Source of the DNA: Rhopalosiphum padi
Taxonomy: Eukaryota; Arthropoda; Insecta; Hemiptera; Aphididae
Direction: 5' to 3'
Length of the DNA: 64,000 bases
Assembly (NCBI RefSeq): GCF_020882245.1
Contig: NC_083598.1
Span: 5,015,178 to 5,079,177 of the forward strand
How positions within the stretch are numbered: the stretch's first letter is position 1; each line of letters begins with the position of its first letter. The position numbers and the translations under genes are program-made. The notes under the pieces were generated by a model. It ran no database searches and was not told the DNA's origin. It worked only from the letters and a program-made list of their open reading frames with translations. Shown here piece after piece: positions 51,378 through 64,000 of the stretch.

Positions 51378-54300
51378 ATGGGAAACTCTTGTGCGAGTTG
51401 CACAGATTTCTCATTCTCGAAAACAGCTTCAGGATCTGTCCTGGATAGAGTGATCTCTCAAGCGTCTAACGAAGACGACTGTTTGTTGTATAAGTATGAA
51501 AATCAAATTATTTATATTTAAATTTTGTATTGTTAAAATATTAAAAGTAAATATTATTACATTTTAAGGTTAGCGGATTATAAAAAGGGAGGAGAATTGA
51601 TCAACGTGTATAATAATGGTGGCCAGGACGAAGCGGAACGATTTATTGTTGAAAAATTACCTGGTCTTATGTATAATAATGGTAAAGGTCAAGTGATAAA
51701 TCGAAATGATTATTTGAGATGGAAATTTCAAAATCGTAAACACGTAAGCATATTGTCTAATATGTACATATTAGCTGCTATATATAGTACGTATATACTA
51801 ATACCATTACTAACCATTACATCACAGTACAATTATTTACATGCGGAAGGCATCAACAAATAATATGCAAAAAATAATGCTGTAGGTACCTGAATGTTTT
51901 TTTCTTTTATATCCGATTGGACTAGAGTAGCCAATTAAAATAAATATTATAATAATTTTTTACAATAATTTTTTTTATGTATTTTAAAATAATTTTTATC
52001 ATTCAGAACTTTTGATTAGGAATATTTCTATAATAATATGCAATAATAGTCATTTTAGCCGTTTTGGACATACATTATTACTATAATACTATATATGTTG
52101 TAGCTATTTTATGCGTAGATAGGTGTTTTATGTTGTCACTGTTTTTTCGTATATTCTCTATTTTGGAGTCGTGGAATTTACATCTACCGGATAGCTTTAT
52201 ATTTACAAGTATAATATGCTTAGTGTAAAAATTCGTCATTTCCCTATTTAGGTGGCCGTGAACGTCGAGGAAAGGCCTGGTCCGCATGATCCATTGACAA
52301 GATGGGTGGACCATGTGGCGTGCTGGCAAATGCAGTACAGAGGATCATTAGGCGAAAGTCTATTGCACGTATTAATCATATGCGATACAGTGATACACAC
52401 TCGGCTATCCCGACTACTTCTCAAACACTACCCGATGTTAAGTCAAGATGTAGTGGAAGGCGAAGAATATCTCGGTACGTCTTGCAGCATTAGACATTGT
52501 TGAAACTGGACATATATAGAGCTACTCGCACATTATATCGTCCATCAATTTTTCCCGACAGTGTTAGCATATTATTTTACTAAAGACATAAAATTAACCG
52601 TACCATATGGACGTAATAAGTTAAGTTGTTCAAGAGTTTCATATATTCTCGACATTTTTATTTTTTAACAATTCAATTCGATTGTGTCTTCATTTTTATA
52701 ACTGTATATAGGTGCTAGTGCGCTACATTTGTCAATTGCTTATAACAACAACGATTTAATCCAAGATTTGGTTGATGCCGGAGCGAATATTTGTCAAAGA
52801 GCTATAGGTATAGTTCATATTATAAATGTACAACCGTCTATACTAATATCTGACTTAAACGTCTGTAATATATTAGGCATAATACATACCTATTGACTAT
52901 AACACAATACTTTAGGCAGTTTTTTCTTACCACGTGATCAACAGAATAAAGAAATCAATAACAAACACACGGATTACGAGGGCCTAGCGTATCTCGGTGA
53001 GCTGCCGTTAGCGTGGGCCGCTTGTTGCGGTAATCAAACCGTATATAATCTGTTGATTGATGCTGGAGCAAACCCCGACGCTCAAGATTCTTTTGGAAAT
53101 ATGATTCTCCACATGGTGGTCGTTTGTGATAAACTAGTAAGTAATTAAACATTATTTAGCTGCAAATCGATTCACGTCCAATTAGGTACAATATAAAAAT
53201 GTTGTAATGATAATATTCTTAAGGTATAGTCATCATATATTATGTTTTTTTCTTTTTGATTAAAACTTTAACGATATTTTACTAATAAAACACATTTACA
53301 TCTACAATGTATCTTTTATATATTTTTTAATTTGTATTTTAATAACTATATGTGAAACATAACTGTAGGTACCTATTATCTGAATTGGCTAAACTCCCGA
53401 AAAAAATGGACGATAAATGTAAACAATGTAGACTTTAACACAACTAAGTAATTGTTTCAGACAATTTTTTTTTTATAAAATTCGATGACACAATCGAGAC
53501 CGATTATTTATTAATATATCATTACAACGATGTTCATTGAAAAAATAAACCTATTGTATTACTAAAATAGTATTATAAATAGTTTTAAAATAACTGTATT
53601 TACAAAAATAGGTTTTTCATAGAGTTCAGAATCGTTTCTTGTATGCAATAATTTATAATTTTATTCAAATTCAACACATACCTAAAACAACTGTGACTTG
53701 TGTATTATAATGATGAGGTATAATCAAAAAATTAAAAACTACTATACAACAGAGTGATGAATAATAGATTTTCATACACAATATTATCATAGAGATTATC
53801 TAGGATTCTTATGTATACGATTTTGTTAGTAAATTTTATTATATGAGTTAGATACCCGATGTTTGTTCATAAAATTACAATAATATTTTTTTATTATAGT
53901 ATCCACTTTGTTTAATTTGTATAGTTTATTGATATTATTATACTAATGAGTAAAATTCAGAAGAAAAACCATTAGGTAATGAATTTAAAAAATGTAAATA
54001 TGACCTAAAACCGCCTTCATAACAATTGAAAAGTAATAAATAGGCTAAATGTTTCCTAATTAATGTTAATTTTTGAAATCAATTCACGGTTATATTTAAT
54101 TATTAGCTAAATTTAAAAATGTATGGTTAATGGTTATTAAAATATATGTATAACCAATAAAAATAAAATACAAATATTCATCAAATAAAGAAATTAATTT
54201 AAAATTACACGAAACTCGAAAGTACAATAAATTTACATAGAATGATGAAATTTTATAATAATAATAAAAATAAGTTGCCTATACTATTGAAACAAATTTT

Positions 54301-57300
54301 TAGCTAAGAATAAAACGTTCAAGTTGTACAAAATAAAAACGAAAACACAACAAAAGTGCATAATATACTTCTTTGTATTTTGATGAATATTTATCTATAA
54401 ATAAGTTGAATATATAAATTCATAATTAATTTATTTGTCTAGAGTATGTTCGGTTATGCTTTGAAACACCCTAAAGTACCAGCAAGTAATGGTATCATGA
54501 ACATGGCAGGACTAACACCTTTAACACTATCGTGCAAATTAGCAAGAACAAGTGTTTTCCGCGAAATGTTAGAACTAAGTGCTCGAGAATTTTGGAGATA
54601 TAGTAATATTACTTGTTCGGCATATCCTTTAAGCGCATTAGACACATTACTTCCAGATGGAAGAACAAGTTTGTTAATTTATTTAGAACTCAGTTAAGTT
54701 ATTGAATAAAATATAATTTTTAATAAATATTACAACAACCTAGATTGGAATTCAGTATTGTTTATAATTTTGGACGGTACCAAAGAAGAACATTTAGATA
54801 TGCTTGATGGAGGCATAATCCAAAAACTATTAGAAGAAAAGTGGAAAACTTTTGCTCGAGTAAGTTCCTATGTTATTGGTATTACTTTTATTATTTACAA
54901 GTGTAAATGGTTAAATTATATTGTTTTTAATTTTTGGTCAAAGAAACAATTTATGAAACGTTTAGTTATATTATCCATCCATCTAATCATGTTGAGTATT
55001 TCTATATATCTAAGACCGGTGGATCAAGATAAACCACTGTTAGGAGAAGCGGAAGATTGGCAAGATGTGGCAAGGTATTGTTTTGAAGGCGGAACGGTAG
55101 TCGGAGTGCTGTCATATTTAATCGTTCAACAAGGTGGAGAAATACTCAATCAAGGTCTTGTAGGATTTTTGAAACAAACGGTAAATGTCAAAGGAAAACG
55201 TTTTGAATTTACTGATAAACATTACTAGCGCATTTGGTTATAGTTTAAAGAACCGGCCAAATTAATATTTCTGATTTCAAATTTATTGATATTGGCTTGT
55301 ATACCACCGAGGATGATGGGTGACAAACAGACGGAGGAAGCCATATTAGTATTCGCAGTTCCCGGATCATGGTTTTTGTTAATGTTTTTTGCCGGGTATT
55401 ATAATATAATAATAATAATAACCATAAATAATGTAGTCAACTATAATGTATATAACATAAAAAATAAGATTTTATAACAAGTAATACATTGAATGCTTCG
55501 CCTTAGTGCCATACGCCTGACTGGTCCTTTCGTAACTATGGTATACTTGATGATCACAGGAGACATGTTAACTTTTTTCGTCATTTACTCAGTAATTTTG
55601 TCTGGTTTTACGCAGTCATTTTTTTTCCTCTATAAAGGATCGCCAGACGTCAGTACGTCATTATATAAATCTTATCCTTCTACATGGATGGCCTTATTTC
55701 AAATTACTATGGGCGATTACAATGTGAGTTGGGCCGATTCCCTTTGACGCAACACGCAACGATAATTTATAATAAGTTACGGTTTATGTATAGTACGCGG
55801 ATTTGAGTTACACTGTGTATCCCGCGCTTAGCAAGACTGTGTTCACAGTTTTCATGGTGTTGGTGCCCATTTTATTGCTCAACATGTTAATAGCTATGAT
55901 GGGCAACACATATGCGCATGTCATCGAACAGAGCGAAAAGGAATGGATGAAACAGGTGAAACATAATATCGTTGGATCGCATTATATTATTCTACTCATA
56001 AAATTATAAACCTATATCCTCTCATTGTACAAATACAATAACGAATTTGATGTACCTATTTCAGTGGGCCAAGATTGTAGTTACTCTTGAGAGAGCTGTA
56101 CCGCAAAAAGCGGCCAGGAATTATCTCGAAGAATATAGTATTCAGTTGGCTCCCGGCGACGATCTAAATCCGGAACAAAGAGGATTCATGGTAATAAAAT
56201 GTAAAAGTCAAACTAGAGCGAAACAGCGAAAAGGTGCTGTCATCAATTGGAAGGTAGGTTTTTTTTTAATATAAAATATATGACATTATTAATAATTTTG
56301 TATTAATAATACGATAGTATGTTAAAATATACGACCAAAATTTTACCAAATATATGACATAAGTGTCAAAGTTATAAAAAAGATAATATATTATTTTTAC
56401 CAATATTAATATTTTATATATATTTAATAATATTCAAAATTGTCAATAATCTATAATATAGGTATAATCATAAACATCTATACATTTATTTTAAAACGGC
56501 TTAATTCGTAATATTGTTTTGTATACTTAATTAATTTTCACTATAGTGTATTTGAATGCTTATTATGTAAGTATAGACACTAACAATATAAATTATAATG
56601 TTATATGTAATAAAAAATCTTATGGTCTATCGTTATTAGATACCTAATACATTTTTCGATTATGATAATAATATTATTATGTTCTAAATTGTATATTTTG
56701 AATGAAGTAGATAGGTACGTGGGTATCTGATATTTTGGTATTTTTTTGGTATATGATTTTTTTTCTTATTTCTATTTGGTGTTTATATTTTCCAATGGTA
56801 AAATACAAATGTTATAAAAATTGAAAATTTAGTTTTTTTGTTGTTGTTATTAATACAAATTTTAAAATGTTTTATACTTAAGAAAAGTGGAAAGTTAGTC
56901 ATTCAAGAGCTTCGTAGATTAGAAGGCACTGGCCAAAATTTAAGAGATATGATTTGGAAACGATCTTCTCTATCAGCGTCTTCTCCAGTCGCTAAAAGTG
57001 TATCAATGTAATTATATTAGTTATTCATTTTTATAAAATAAAAAAATTTCTTATCAATTTTGTAATTATTAGAACAAAAAATAAAAGCAAGTCCTATTCC
57101 GAAGCAAAAGATGACCAAATTCGGCTTTCTGGTGCGCTAGGAGCAGCACTAGACGCGATCGCTGTAGCTCATGATTTAGACATGACTCTAACAAAAGATG
57201 AAACGATTGATGGTACCTACCTTCTTTGATACGTATACTTATAAATTAATGTTAAAATATTTATTGGATAAGAATTTTGATTATTATAAGTCATTATTTC

Positions 57301-59122
57301 AGAATTACATGACCCCTTAAGACAATTAGTAATAATGTCAGAAAGTGATAAAAATATTGACAAAAGCCAAGTCGAAATAGTGGCGAATGCAGCAGCAAAA
57401 ATTGCAGTAAGTTTTAAGTAAATTTAAAAAAGGGCAATTTTAAATCATTTTTAAATTCAAATGTATTTATTTGAAAAATATTTATTCAGAACCAAGATTC
57501 TATAAAACCAATACCGATTAATTTAGAGCAACAAAATAATAGTAAGTATTTTAATTGTAATATTTTTTTAAGAACGTCTTAAAGATTTATTTTTAAAATG
57601 CTATAGTCAACAATGATAACACTATAACTGCAACTCCTGGTAACCCGATTACAAATAGAAAACTCCTAAACAAGCAATCTAAAAATTTAAGCATGTATGG
57701 TTTTGAGAGTCAGGACATGCCGGTAGATAAATACAACAAAGCAATTGTAATCACAAGAAGTATTTCAACTCAAACAGGAGGTATTGGTATTATTGAAAAA
57801 AATGAGCGGCAGATAATAAGACCAAAAACTGCAAAAATTAATCGGTAAGTATTTAATAATATAATATAAAAAAAAAAGATCATTTCGAAACATCATATTA
57901 TAATGTTCATATTGGTCATAATCGTTTGATAACTGTTTATAAAAAAAATGTTTTTACCTACCAAATAATATTAGGGTTGAATTTCTTAATCAAATCGAAT
58001 ATTATATTATAATTTAGGGAATTTTAACTTTTAACATAAATTATGTATAATTCATGAAACATAAATTTAAATATTTTTTTTAACTGTACTTTATTTAACT
58101 GTTTGATGTAAAAAGATAGTACCTACATTGTGTATCTGCTATTATTTTCTTTTAAAATAAAAGTATACAAATAACGTTACAATATTCAAAAAATTATTCT
58201 GATTTTTTTTAAACTTAAAATATTAATCTTAAATTTTCCCATACCATGTTTGGTCCATCATTCAAAATAAAAATAAATAGATTGCAAAATAATATCAAGA
58301 GTATAAATTATTTAAACTTTTTTTTGTTTTTCTTGGTATTTTAGTCCCTGAATGTATTAGTTTAATCATTAAAAAAAAAAAATCGTATCTTTAAATTACA
58401 TAGAAGTGACGAAAATTATGAAAGAGATTTTGATTAACTCTGTAATAAGTAGAATAATAAATTATTTTGAAGTATATATAAATTGGTAATTTATGATCAA
58501 TTCATTGAATTAAATATAACATTTTAAATTCACTTTAAATACACTTAATTGTTTAGTTAATACTATAATCTTAGTCGATGAATTTATTAATTATTTTAAT
58601 TAATTAAAATCTCTCAACGATTACCTTAATACCATTTACTGCCCTAATTATACCTAATTAAGGTTCTATTAATATACTACAAATATACGTCAAGTCGTCA
58701 ATAAGAATTTAAATAATAAAAGTCGGTATTTTCTTGGATAAATGCTTAACGCGTAGACGACATATAGAGATGATGAAATTCATGAATTTGATTTATTACC
58801 CTTTAGTCTTACATCGAAAAAATACAGTCATTTCGCGTGAAAACGCCTGTTATCATAATATAATTTAGTGAGATATTATTTTAATGTGATCCGTCCAATA
58901 TTTTATTTTGATCCAACGATGGTTTCCAGCGTTACGCCCACGCAGAATTTCGCCGTGAAAAGAGGCCAATCGGCACAGCCAGACAAACGGGAGGACCATA
59001 GAGATAACAAGGAGCAACAGTGTTATTGCATCAGTGGCAACAACATGTTGCGGCCCTGGAGCACGCAAGATCTGGCGCCGTTGAACACGATTATGGCTTG
59101 GGGTCCCAACGATGATTTCTGA
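51378..59122 (+). CDS. iav: TRPV channel, probably Inactive (Iav)
   Basis: Nanchung and Inactive form a TRPV channel in the cilia of chordotonal neurons, needed for hearing and stretch sensing. Eighteen exons: 51378-51493, 51569-51743, 52252-52474, 52712-52807, 52916-53136, 54443-54668, 54744-54859, 54944-55180, 55244-55395, 55507-55723, 55794-55955, 56065-56253, 56883-57007, 57073-57212, 57303-57406, 57490-57541, 57607-57844, 58930-59122; all phases agree, 993 residues. It starts MGNSCASC, a likely myristoylation/palmitoylation site. Ankyrin repeats span about residues 105-345 (GESLLHVLI, GASALHLSIAYNN, LPLAWAACCG, GLTPLTLSCKLAR). Six membrane segments follow from about residue 395, with the pore filter TMGD at about 588-591 and S6 in exon 11. 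The C-terminal tail is long and polar, with RAKQRKGAVINWK early and WSTQDLAPLN near the end. TRPV identity is firm. Tail length (Nanchung is shorter) and the tail motif favour Inactive. Two introns of 84 and 63 nt are divisible by three and stop-free or nearly so. Confidence 0.88.
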
Positions 59123-62100
59123 CCGAACAACAAAACATAATACAACTTATTATATTTTATTACTCAGTGGCATCGAAACGACCATTATAATCGATTATTG
59201 AATATTGCGACTATACCTCGTTACCGGTATGCACTAATGTAGCGTCGCTATCTAAAATCCGTAGCTTTTACACTAAATTTCCCTTTAGAATTCCATAATT
59301 ATATGGTCTAATTCATACACAACTAGACTTTCACAACTGTGTAACCCGTCGTGAAGCGGCGGATATATCATTCCTATATAATCGTATCCAATGGTCACAT
59401 TATTTCTCCGTGATTAAATATATCATATCCAATTTAAAGTTCCTCTTCATTATTACAGGTCTATTATCTCACTTACAACTTATAATATATATATATATCC
59501 TATATTGTAATACTTATTTCGCAAAAAACTCATCTCTATTTAAATATTTATCACTGAGTAATAATTATTCTATATTCGGTGTATTTTCTGATTCGTTAAA
59601 TATGATAAGTCATACCCATAAGTTATAAGTTAATTTAATTTATAACTAAGTATCGATTTAAGTTCTGATATATTATTATATTTTGTTTTTTATAATCCAT
59701 ACTATAATATTTTCTGTTATCACCAAATATATAATTATTGCAAAATTAATTACCTAGTGATGTTTTCATTTTTATATACTATGTATATTTCTCTATTTTG
59801 TTTATCAACCCGTTAGATTTAATTTAAGTATATTATCTGTAATTAAAAATTGAGTTTCTGTTTGTTTCATTCAAATTAATTAATTATTATTATTACAATT
59901 ATTACAGTATTGATCATTTTCGTTTTTATAGAACGTCTTACTCGTATGAGTCAAGTCTGTATTACACATAAAATATACGTATCAGATTCCTATTACAGTT
60001 TATTATTATATCAAATGTACATGGTTATTATCGAGTTTTTGGAGAAGAAAACAAATTGGACTATAGTGTACAATTTTTGATTTTCTTAACGTATAATTTT
60101 CTATAGTCAGCGAGTTAGTAACATAGAGTCAATATCAACACACACGGGCACGGCGGATTCTCTTTAACACACCATTCTCGACTCCGGATTTGATGATTAT
60201 ACGAATACTCGCTATGGTAGTTAATATTCATAATAATATATATCCCGTAAAATAGTAATGAAAAAAACTAAATTATATAATATATATTATTAAAACAATA
60301 ACGTTGCGAAGATTCGTTATATTTTAATGTACTTATACATTATTAATTACTATCATAAAATATATGCAATATACAATACCAAAATATTTTATGATTATTA
60401 AATAATAATATCATAAATAATGATAGAAAGTTTTAATTAAATTGCATTGTTATATAAATCATATTTGATGAGCTCGTACAATACTATTTTAGAATATACT
60501 TTTATTTAATATTCTAAGTATGCAATTTAGAGCGCACGATTAAAACGATCGACTAATATTTATTGCGAAAAATCTAAGTGGAATTCAGATAGATAATAAC
60601 GACAGGTTTTATAGTGTTTACAAGTCGACGACGGTTAATATTTATTACTATACGTAATACGTGATATTTTTTTTAAGTTTGTCGTTATTCATTAGAAATT
60701 ATTATTGCACATTGTAGGTAACTATAATATTTAGTAAAAACAGCGCGTGCAGATTAGGTACAGCTATTATACGAATCGCGTGTTATATTTAGTACAACTT
60801 TTAAATATTAATTGCTTTGAGCGGCAGTCATTTAACAGTAAAACAAATAAATTATAATTTAAATTTCCGTAACATTGAAATTGTCTCTTGGTAAGAGGAT
60901 TGCATTAGATTAAAGTGCACGCGCAATAGACAAATTTAACACTATTTAAAAATAATATTTTAAACAAATCAAACCGTTTTCAATAATAAACTCGTATTTA
61001 GAGAAATTAATTTTTCGTAATGCGCTTCGTTAAAAAAATGTTTAACATTTTCCGTTGAATATTGAAAACTCGGGTTTTTAATGCCAAATTATTTTAGATA
61101 GGTAATTTATAGATTTATATTATATTGTACATACTTTATTTTAAGAATTATAGTGTCTTAATGCCTATAACAGAACCGTGACTGTTGTGATTAAGGGTGT
61201 CTTTATAATATTAAGGAGCTTGCTGATCCTTTAAGAGAAAATAATTTAAAATGATAACGACGCGTGGTTCTTTTCTATAGCTATAATTTAATTTACCGAT
61301 GTCTGTCAAAACCATTAATTAACTATCAATTACGTATGTCACTCAATCAAGTCATTCGTTATTCGTTATTTATTTAAATACATTAATTTTAAACAAACTT
61401 TCATGTTCATAGAATTAATTTTTCTAACCTAATTGTTTTTAATACTTATCTCAGTTCTAATTTCCATATCTTTAACAGTTTTAAATTATTATTATTTTGA
61501 ATATCAGCAATAAATTCTGGCAGATTTTGTTGATTTCATCAAAGACGATAATGTCTCAAGAATTACATTACTATTTAATAAGTAATGGTTACAATAAATT
61601 ATTCACCTAATAAATAAAATTAAATAGAATTTGAGCAGTTAGTATAAAACCATTATATTTACTTAATCAGTCGAAGTATATTTAATTAAAATATTACTGC
61701 TCTCAAGAAAAATAAATTTTTCTTGAAATTGAAACTTTTTGTCCATAATATTATACTATAAATGAATACAGAATTACATGATGTATAAACAAATTGTAAA
61801 TTGTAATTGTGGGTTATTAATATTATATTTATGGATAATTACTAAGGAGATGCATTTATAATGGCTTTGTCATAAATTATATTTAGAGTGTGTCTTTTGA
61901 TAGAAGAGAAATCAGCGGGTTAAACATATAATTTAAATCAGAAACAAATTGGTTTAAAATTATAAATAGATGGAGATGAATATTGTTAGTTTTGTATTTG
62001 ATTGTTCGTACTTACACGTTATTGTTTTCTTGAATTGTGTATGACCCGAAAGAGTCTTAGTTAGTAGAATATCTAGAGCCATTACATAATGTAATACTAT

Positions 62101-62181
62101 ATAACATCATTATTTTAAAAATATGTTTAAGTATTTATTAACTGATTACATTAATGATTACGATACGCTTGTTCCATATAA
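59123..62181. other. Intergenic region downstream of the TRPV gene
   Basis: It contains the 3' UTR of the TRPV gene; ATTAAA at 59413 is a candidate poly(A) signal, about 290 nt after the stop. The rest is AT-rich, with no exon, RNA gene or transposon boundary that I can support. Confidence 0.4.
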
Positions 62182-63240
62182 AAAATGTCCGAGTTTTATA
62201 ACGGTATCGGGTCACTTCCTCATCACCATTTCCCCATACAATACATTTTTCTGTGCGACATTTCCCCGTCCATCACACTATATACAATACAATTTCGCAT
62301 AATAAAATGTTGTTTAATAATTATAAAAAATGAATACCTTATAAGTTATATTTGTAAATTATTAGCAGATCCAAGTATCCTCAAAGTAGTCTATCAGTGG
62401 AAACAATAATAGTTCTTCATTTTCTACAAAAAATAAAACTAAGGGACATTAACTTATCAAATTTTTCTTCGACGTCGGGTATTGGTATAAATTCTAAAGC
62501 CATTAACTGTTTTATATTTATTGCAAAGTCAGCATTTGAAATATATTTTTCTCGTACACCAGGGATACATTGTATTTTTCTCCATATACATTTCCTAAAA
62601 TGAAAAAAGCAGCCTCTTATTTGAACGTCTTTGAAAACGTCTGCAAATGCGCCCAACAACGCTTGTTCAAAATCAACCATAATACTTGTTGGTCATAAGT
62701 TTTTTTCCAAATTTAGAAGTTCTTGGCAATCTTAGTATCTTTTATCTTAGTATCACGTGTTTTATTTGGAACAAATGCAAAAACTAACAGTAATACTGTG
62801 TCGTATATTTTATTGCAAGTATTGTAAACAGCCGAGTAAAGTGAGTTGTGTAGATGATTTGAATATACCACCATTAAACCAATAACACTGGTGGGGGACG
62901 CTAATATTTTTAAATTTTCTTATTATTTGTCAGTTTTTCTCATGATACGGGTTCTAGGATAACGTTTATTATCTTTATAGATACAACTATTTGATAAAAC
63001 CTATAAGAAAAATATAGATAAAAGTTAATTTGTCCATACACAGAATGCAATAATTCTAAGTTATATAAACTTATACAGTGTGTAATTAAAATAAATTGTT
63101 TTATACGATCATTATTTGTTGTATCATTTTTTTTTTTGACGGGGAAATGTCAAACCCGGAAAATCACTGGACGGGGAAATATTAGACAGGTAAACGGTGA
63201 CAGAAAAATGTCTGACGCGAAAATGTATTACGTGGACCTG
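62182..63240. mobile_element. Decayed MULE-type DNA transposon
   Basis: The left part (about 62185-62275) and the right part (about 63138-63240) carry related motifs in opposite orientation: GACATTTCCCCGTC on the left, GACGGGGAAATGTC and GACGGGGAAATAT on the right, plus TACATTTTTCTGTG and its inverted GACAGAAAAATGTC counterpart. Between them lies a transposase fragment. The exact ends and target duplication could not be fixed; the limits given are approximate. Confidence 0.55.
62417..62680 (-). pseudogene. MULE transposase fragment
   Basis: The 87-residue frame opens VDFEQALLGAF and continues with GCFFHFRKCIWRKIQ, then a helical stretch ending in FIPIPDVEEKF. The DFE aspartate followed about 25 residues later by C-x-x-H is the core of the MULE transposase domain. 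Only this slice of a normally several-hundred-residue protein remains, with stops on both sides, so it is a remnant. Confidence 0.75.
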
Positions 63241-64000
63241 TCTATGAATCTTTATAACTAGAGCATTGCACACAAGGTGTCATACATTGTCATACTCTCA
63301 CTTAAAACCTCATGAAAGTAAAATATATTATTAATATTTAACTATTATTATATTTTTATTAAAATAATTAATACTATAATCGATATCGACTTATTATTTT
63401 CCGAAATTCACACAAATAACTAAAACTCATTTTATTATTAGCAATATAAACGAATGTTCTGTAAATGTCGATATTATTGGTACTTTTTTTGCAGTATACT
63501 CTTCAAACTGTGTTTACAAAATCACTGAAGAGTTAAAAAAAAGAAATCCAACATCTCTGAAATTCCTCAGTGTTTGATTTTCAATTTATTTATTGGACAA
63601 AATTAATATTTTGTAGTATTCTTTGAAACAAGTATGTATCAGAGAAAAAAGTAACAAGACACTCTGTCAAACCAGCAACAGCGTCTTTCACGCGTATCGA
63701 AATATTTAAAAAACAAAAAAATCGAATTTACTCTTTATACGTGATATTATACGCACGTTATTTAAATAAATAAGTATGTTTATGCATTCGTTGATTAAAA
63801 AGATACGAAAAAAAGCAACAATAACAATCATAACGGGGTTTACATAATACATATTCAAATAATTTATAATAGCCCTTTGGGCGCGCCACTGATATACCAT
63901 AATACATTTATAGTTTTTATTATACATAATAATATGGACTATATTGTAATACTAAGCTATACTCTCGAAAATCGGATATGACCTTTATTATTTTCGTAGT
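63241..64000. other. Non-coding right end of the window
   Basis: AT-rich. GGGCGCGCCACTG at about 63878-63890 resembles one end of a CAGTGGCG-type hAT element, but no partner end was found. Confidence 0.35.

Noticed and set aside
63878..63890. Possible hAT end (reverse complement begins CAGTGGCGCGCCC)
   Set aside because: No partner end or octamer duplication could be found in the window.

Overview
The window is about 80% A+T, intron-rich eukaryotic DNA. Short spliceosomal introns, a run of TTAGG-type repeat (the insect telomere unit), a chordotonal-organ TRPV channel, several insect-type transposons and a micro-exon secreted-protein gene point to a sap-feeding hemipteran, most likely an aphid. 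That identification is inference from content.

Left third (1-18.9 kb). The minus strand carries what I consider the find of the window: a gene from 18776 to 3952 with a signal-peptide exon, three mid-size exons, sixteen consecutive micro-exons of 9, 12 or 15 nt spread over 10 kb, one 33-nt exon and a long last exon. Every internal exon is a multiple of three and every boundary is phase 1, giving an uninterrupted 199-residue secreted protein. The architecture recalls the aphid 'bicycle' gall-effector genes, but the protein has a single cysteine and no paired CYC motif. None of the internal exons is long enough for ORF-based gene finding. Intron segments around several micro-exons resemble one another, which suggests growth by duplication of exon-intron modules.

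Middle (18.9-33 kb). This is a gene-free cluster of duplicated, partly inverted blocks of an unidentified repeat family, mixed with an element bearing arrays of CGTTTGGGCG in opposite orientation at its two ends, a 5'-truncated I/Jockey-type LINE with poly(A) tail, an RTE-like remnant and a hAT MITE with a perfect 8-bp target duplication.

Right half (34.9-59.1 kb). Three conserved genes can be assembled exon by exon: golgin-45 (BLZF1; plus, 5 exons, 378 aa), TTI1 (minus, 16 exons, 1034 aa; a Tel2-Tti1-Tti2 complex subunit) converging on it, and, divergent from TTI1 after a 5-kb intergenic region, a TRPV channel most like Inactive (plus, 18 exons, 993 aa). Nanchung/Inactive channels act in insect stretch receptors and are the reported target of pymetrozine- and afidopyropen-type insecticides. 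The introns hold hAT and pogo-type MITEs.

Right end (59.1-64 kb). Intergenic DNA with a decayed MULE-type transposon that keeps a transposase fragment.

All exon models were built by eye from splice signals, reading phase and family knowledge; no alignment or expression evidence was available.
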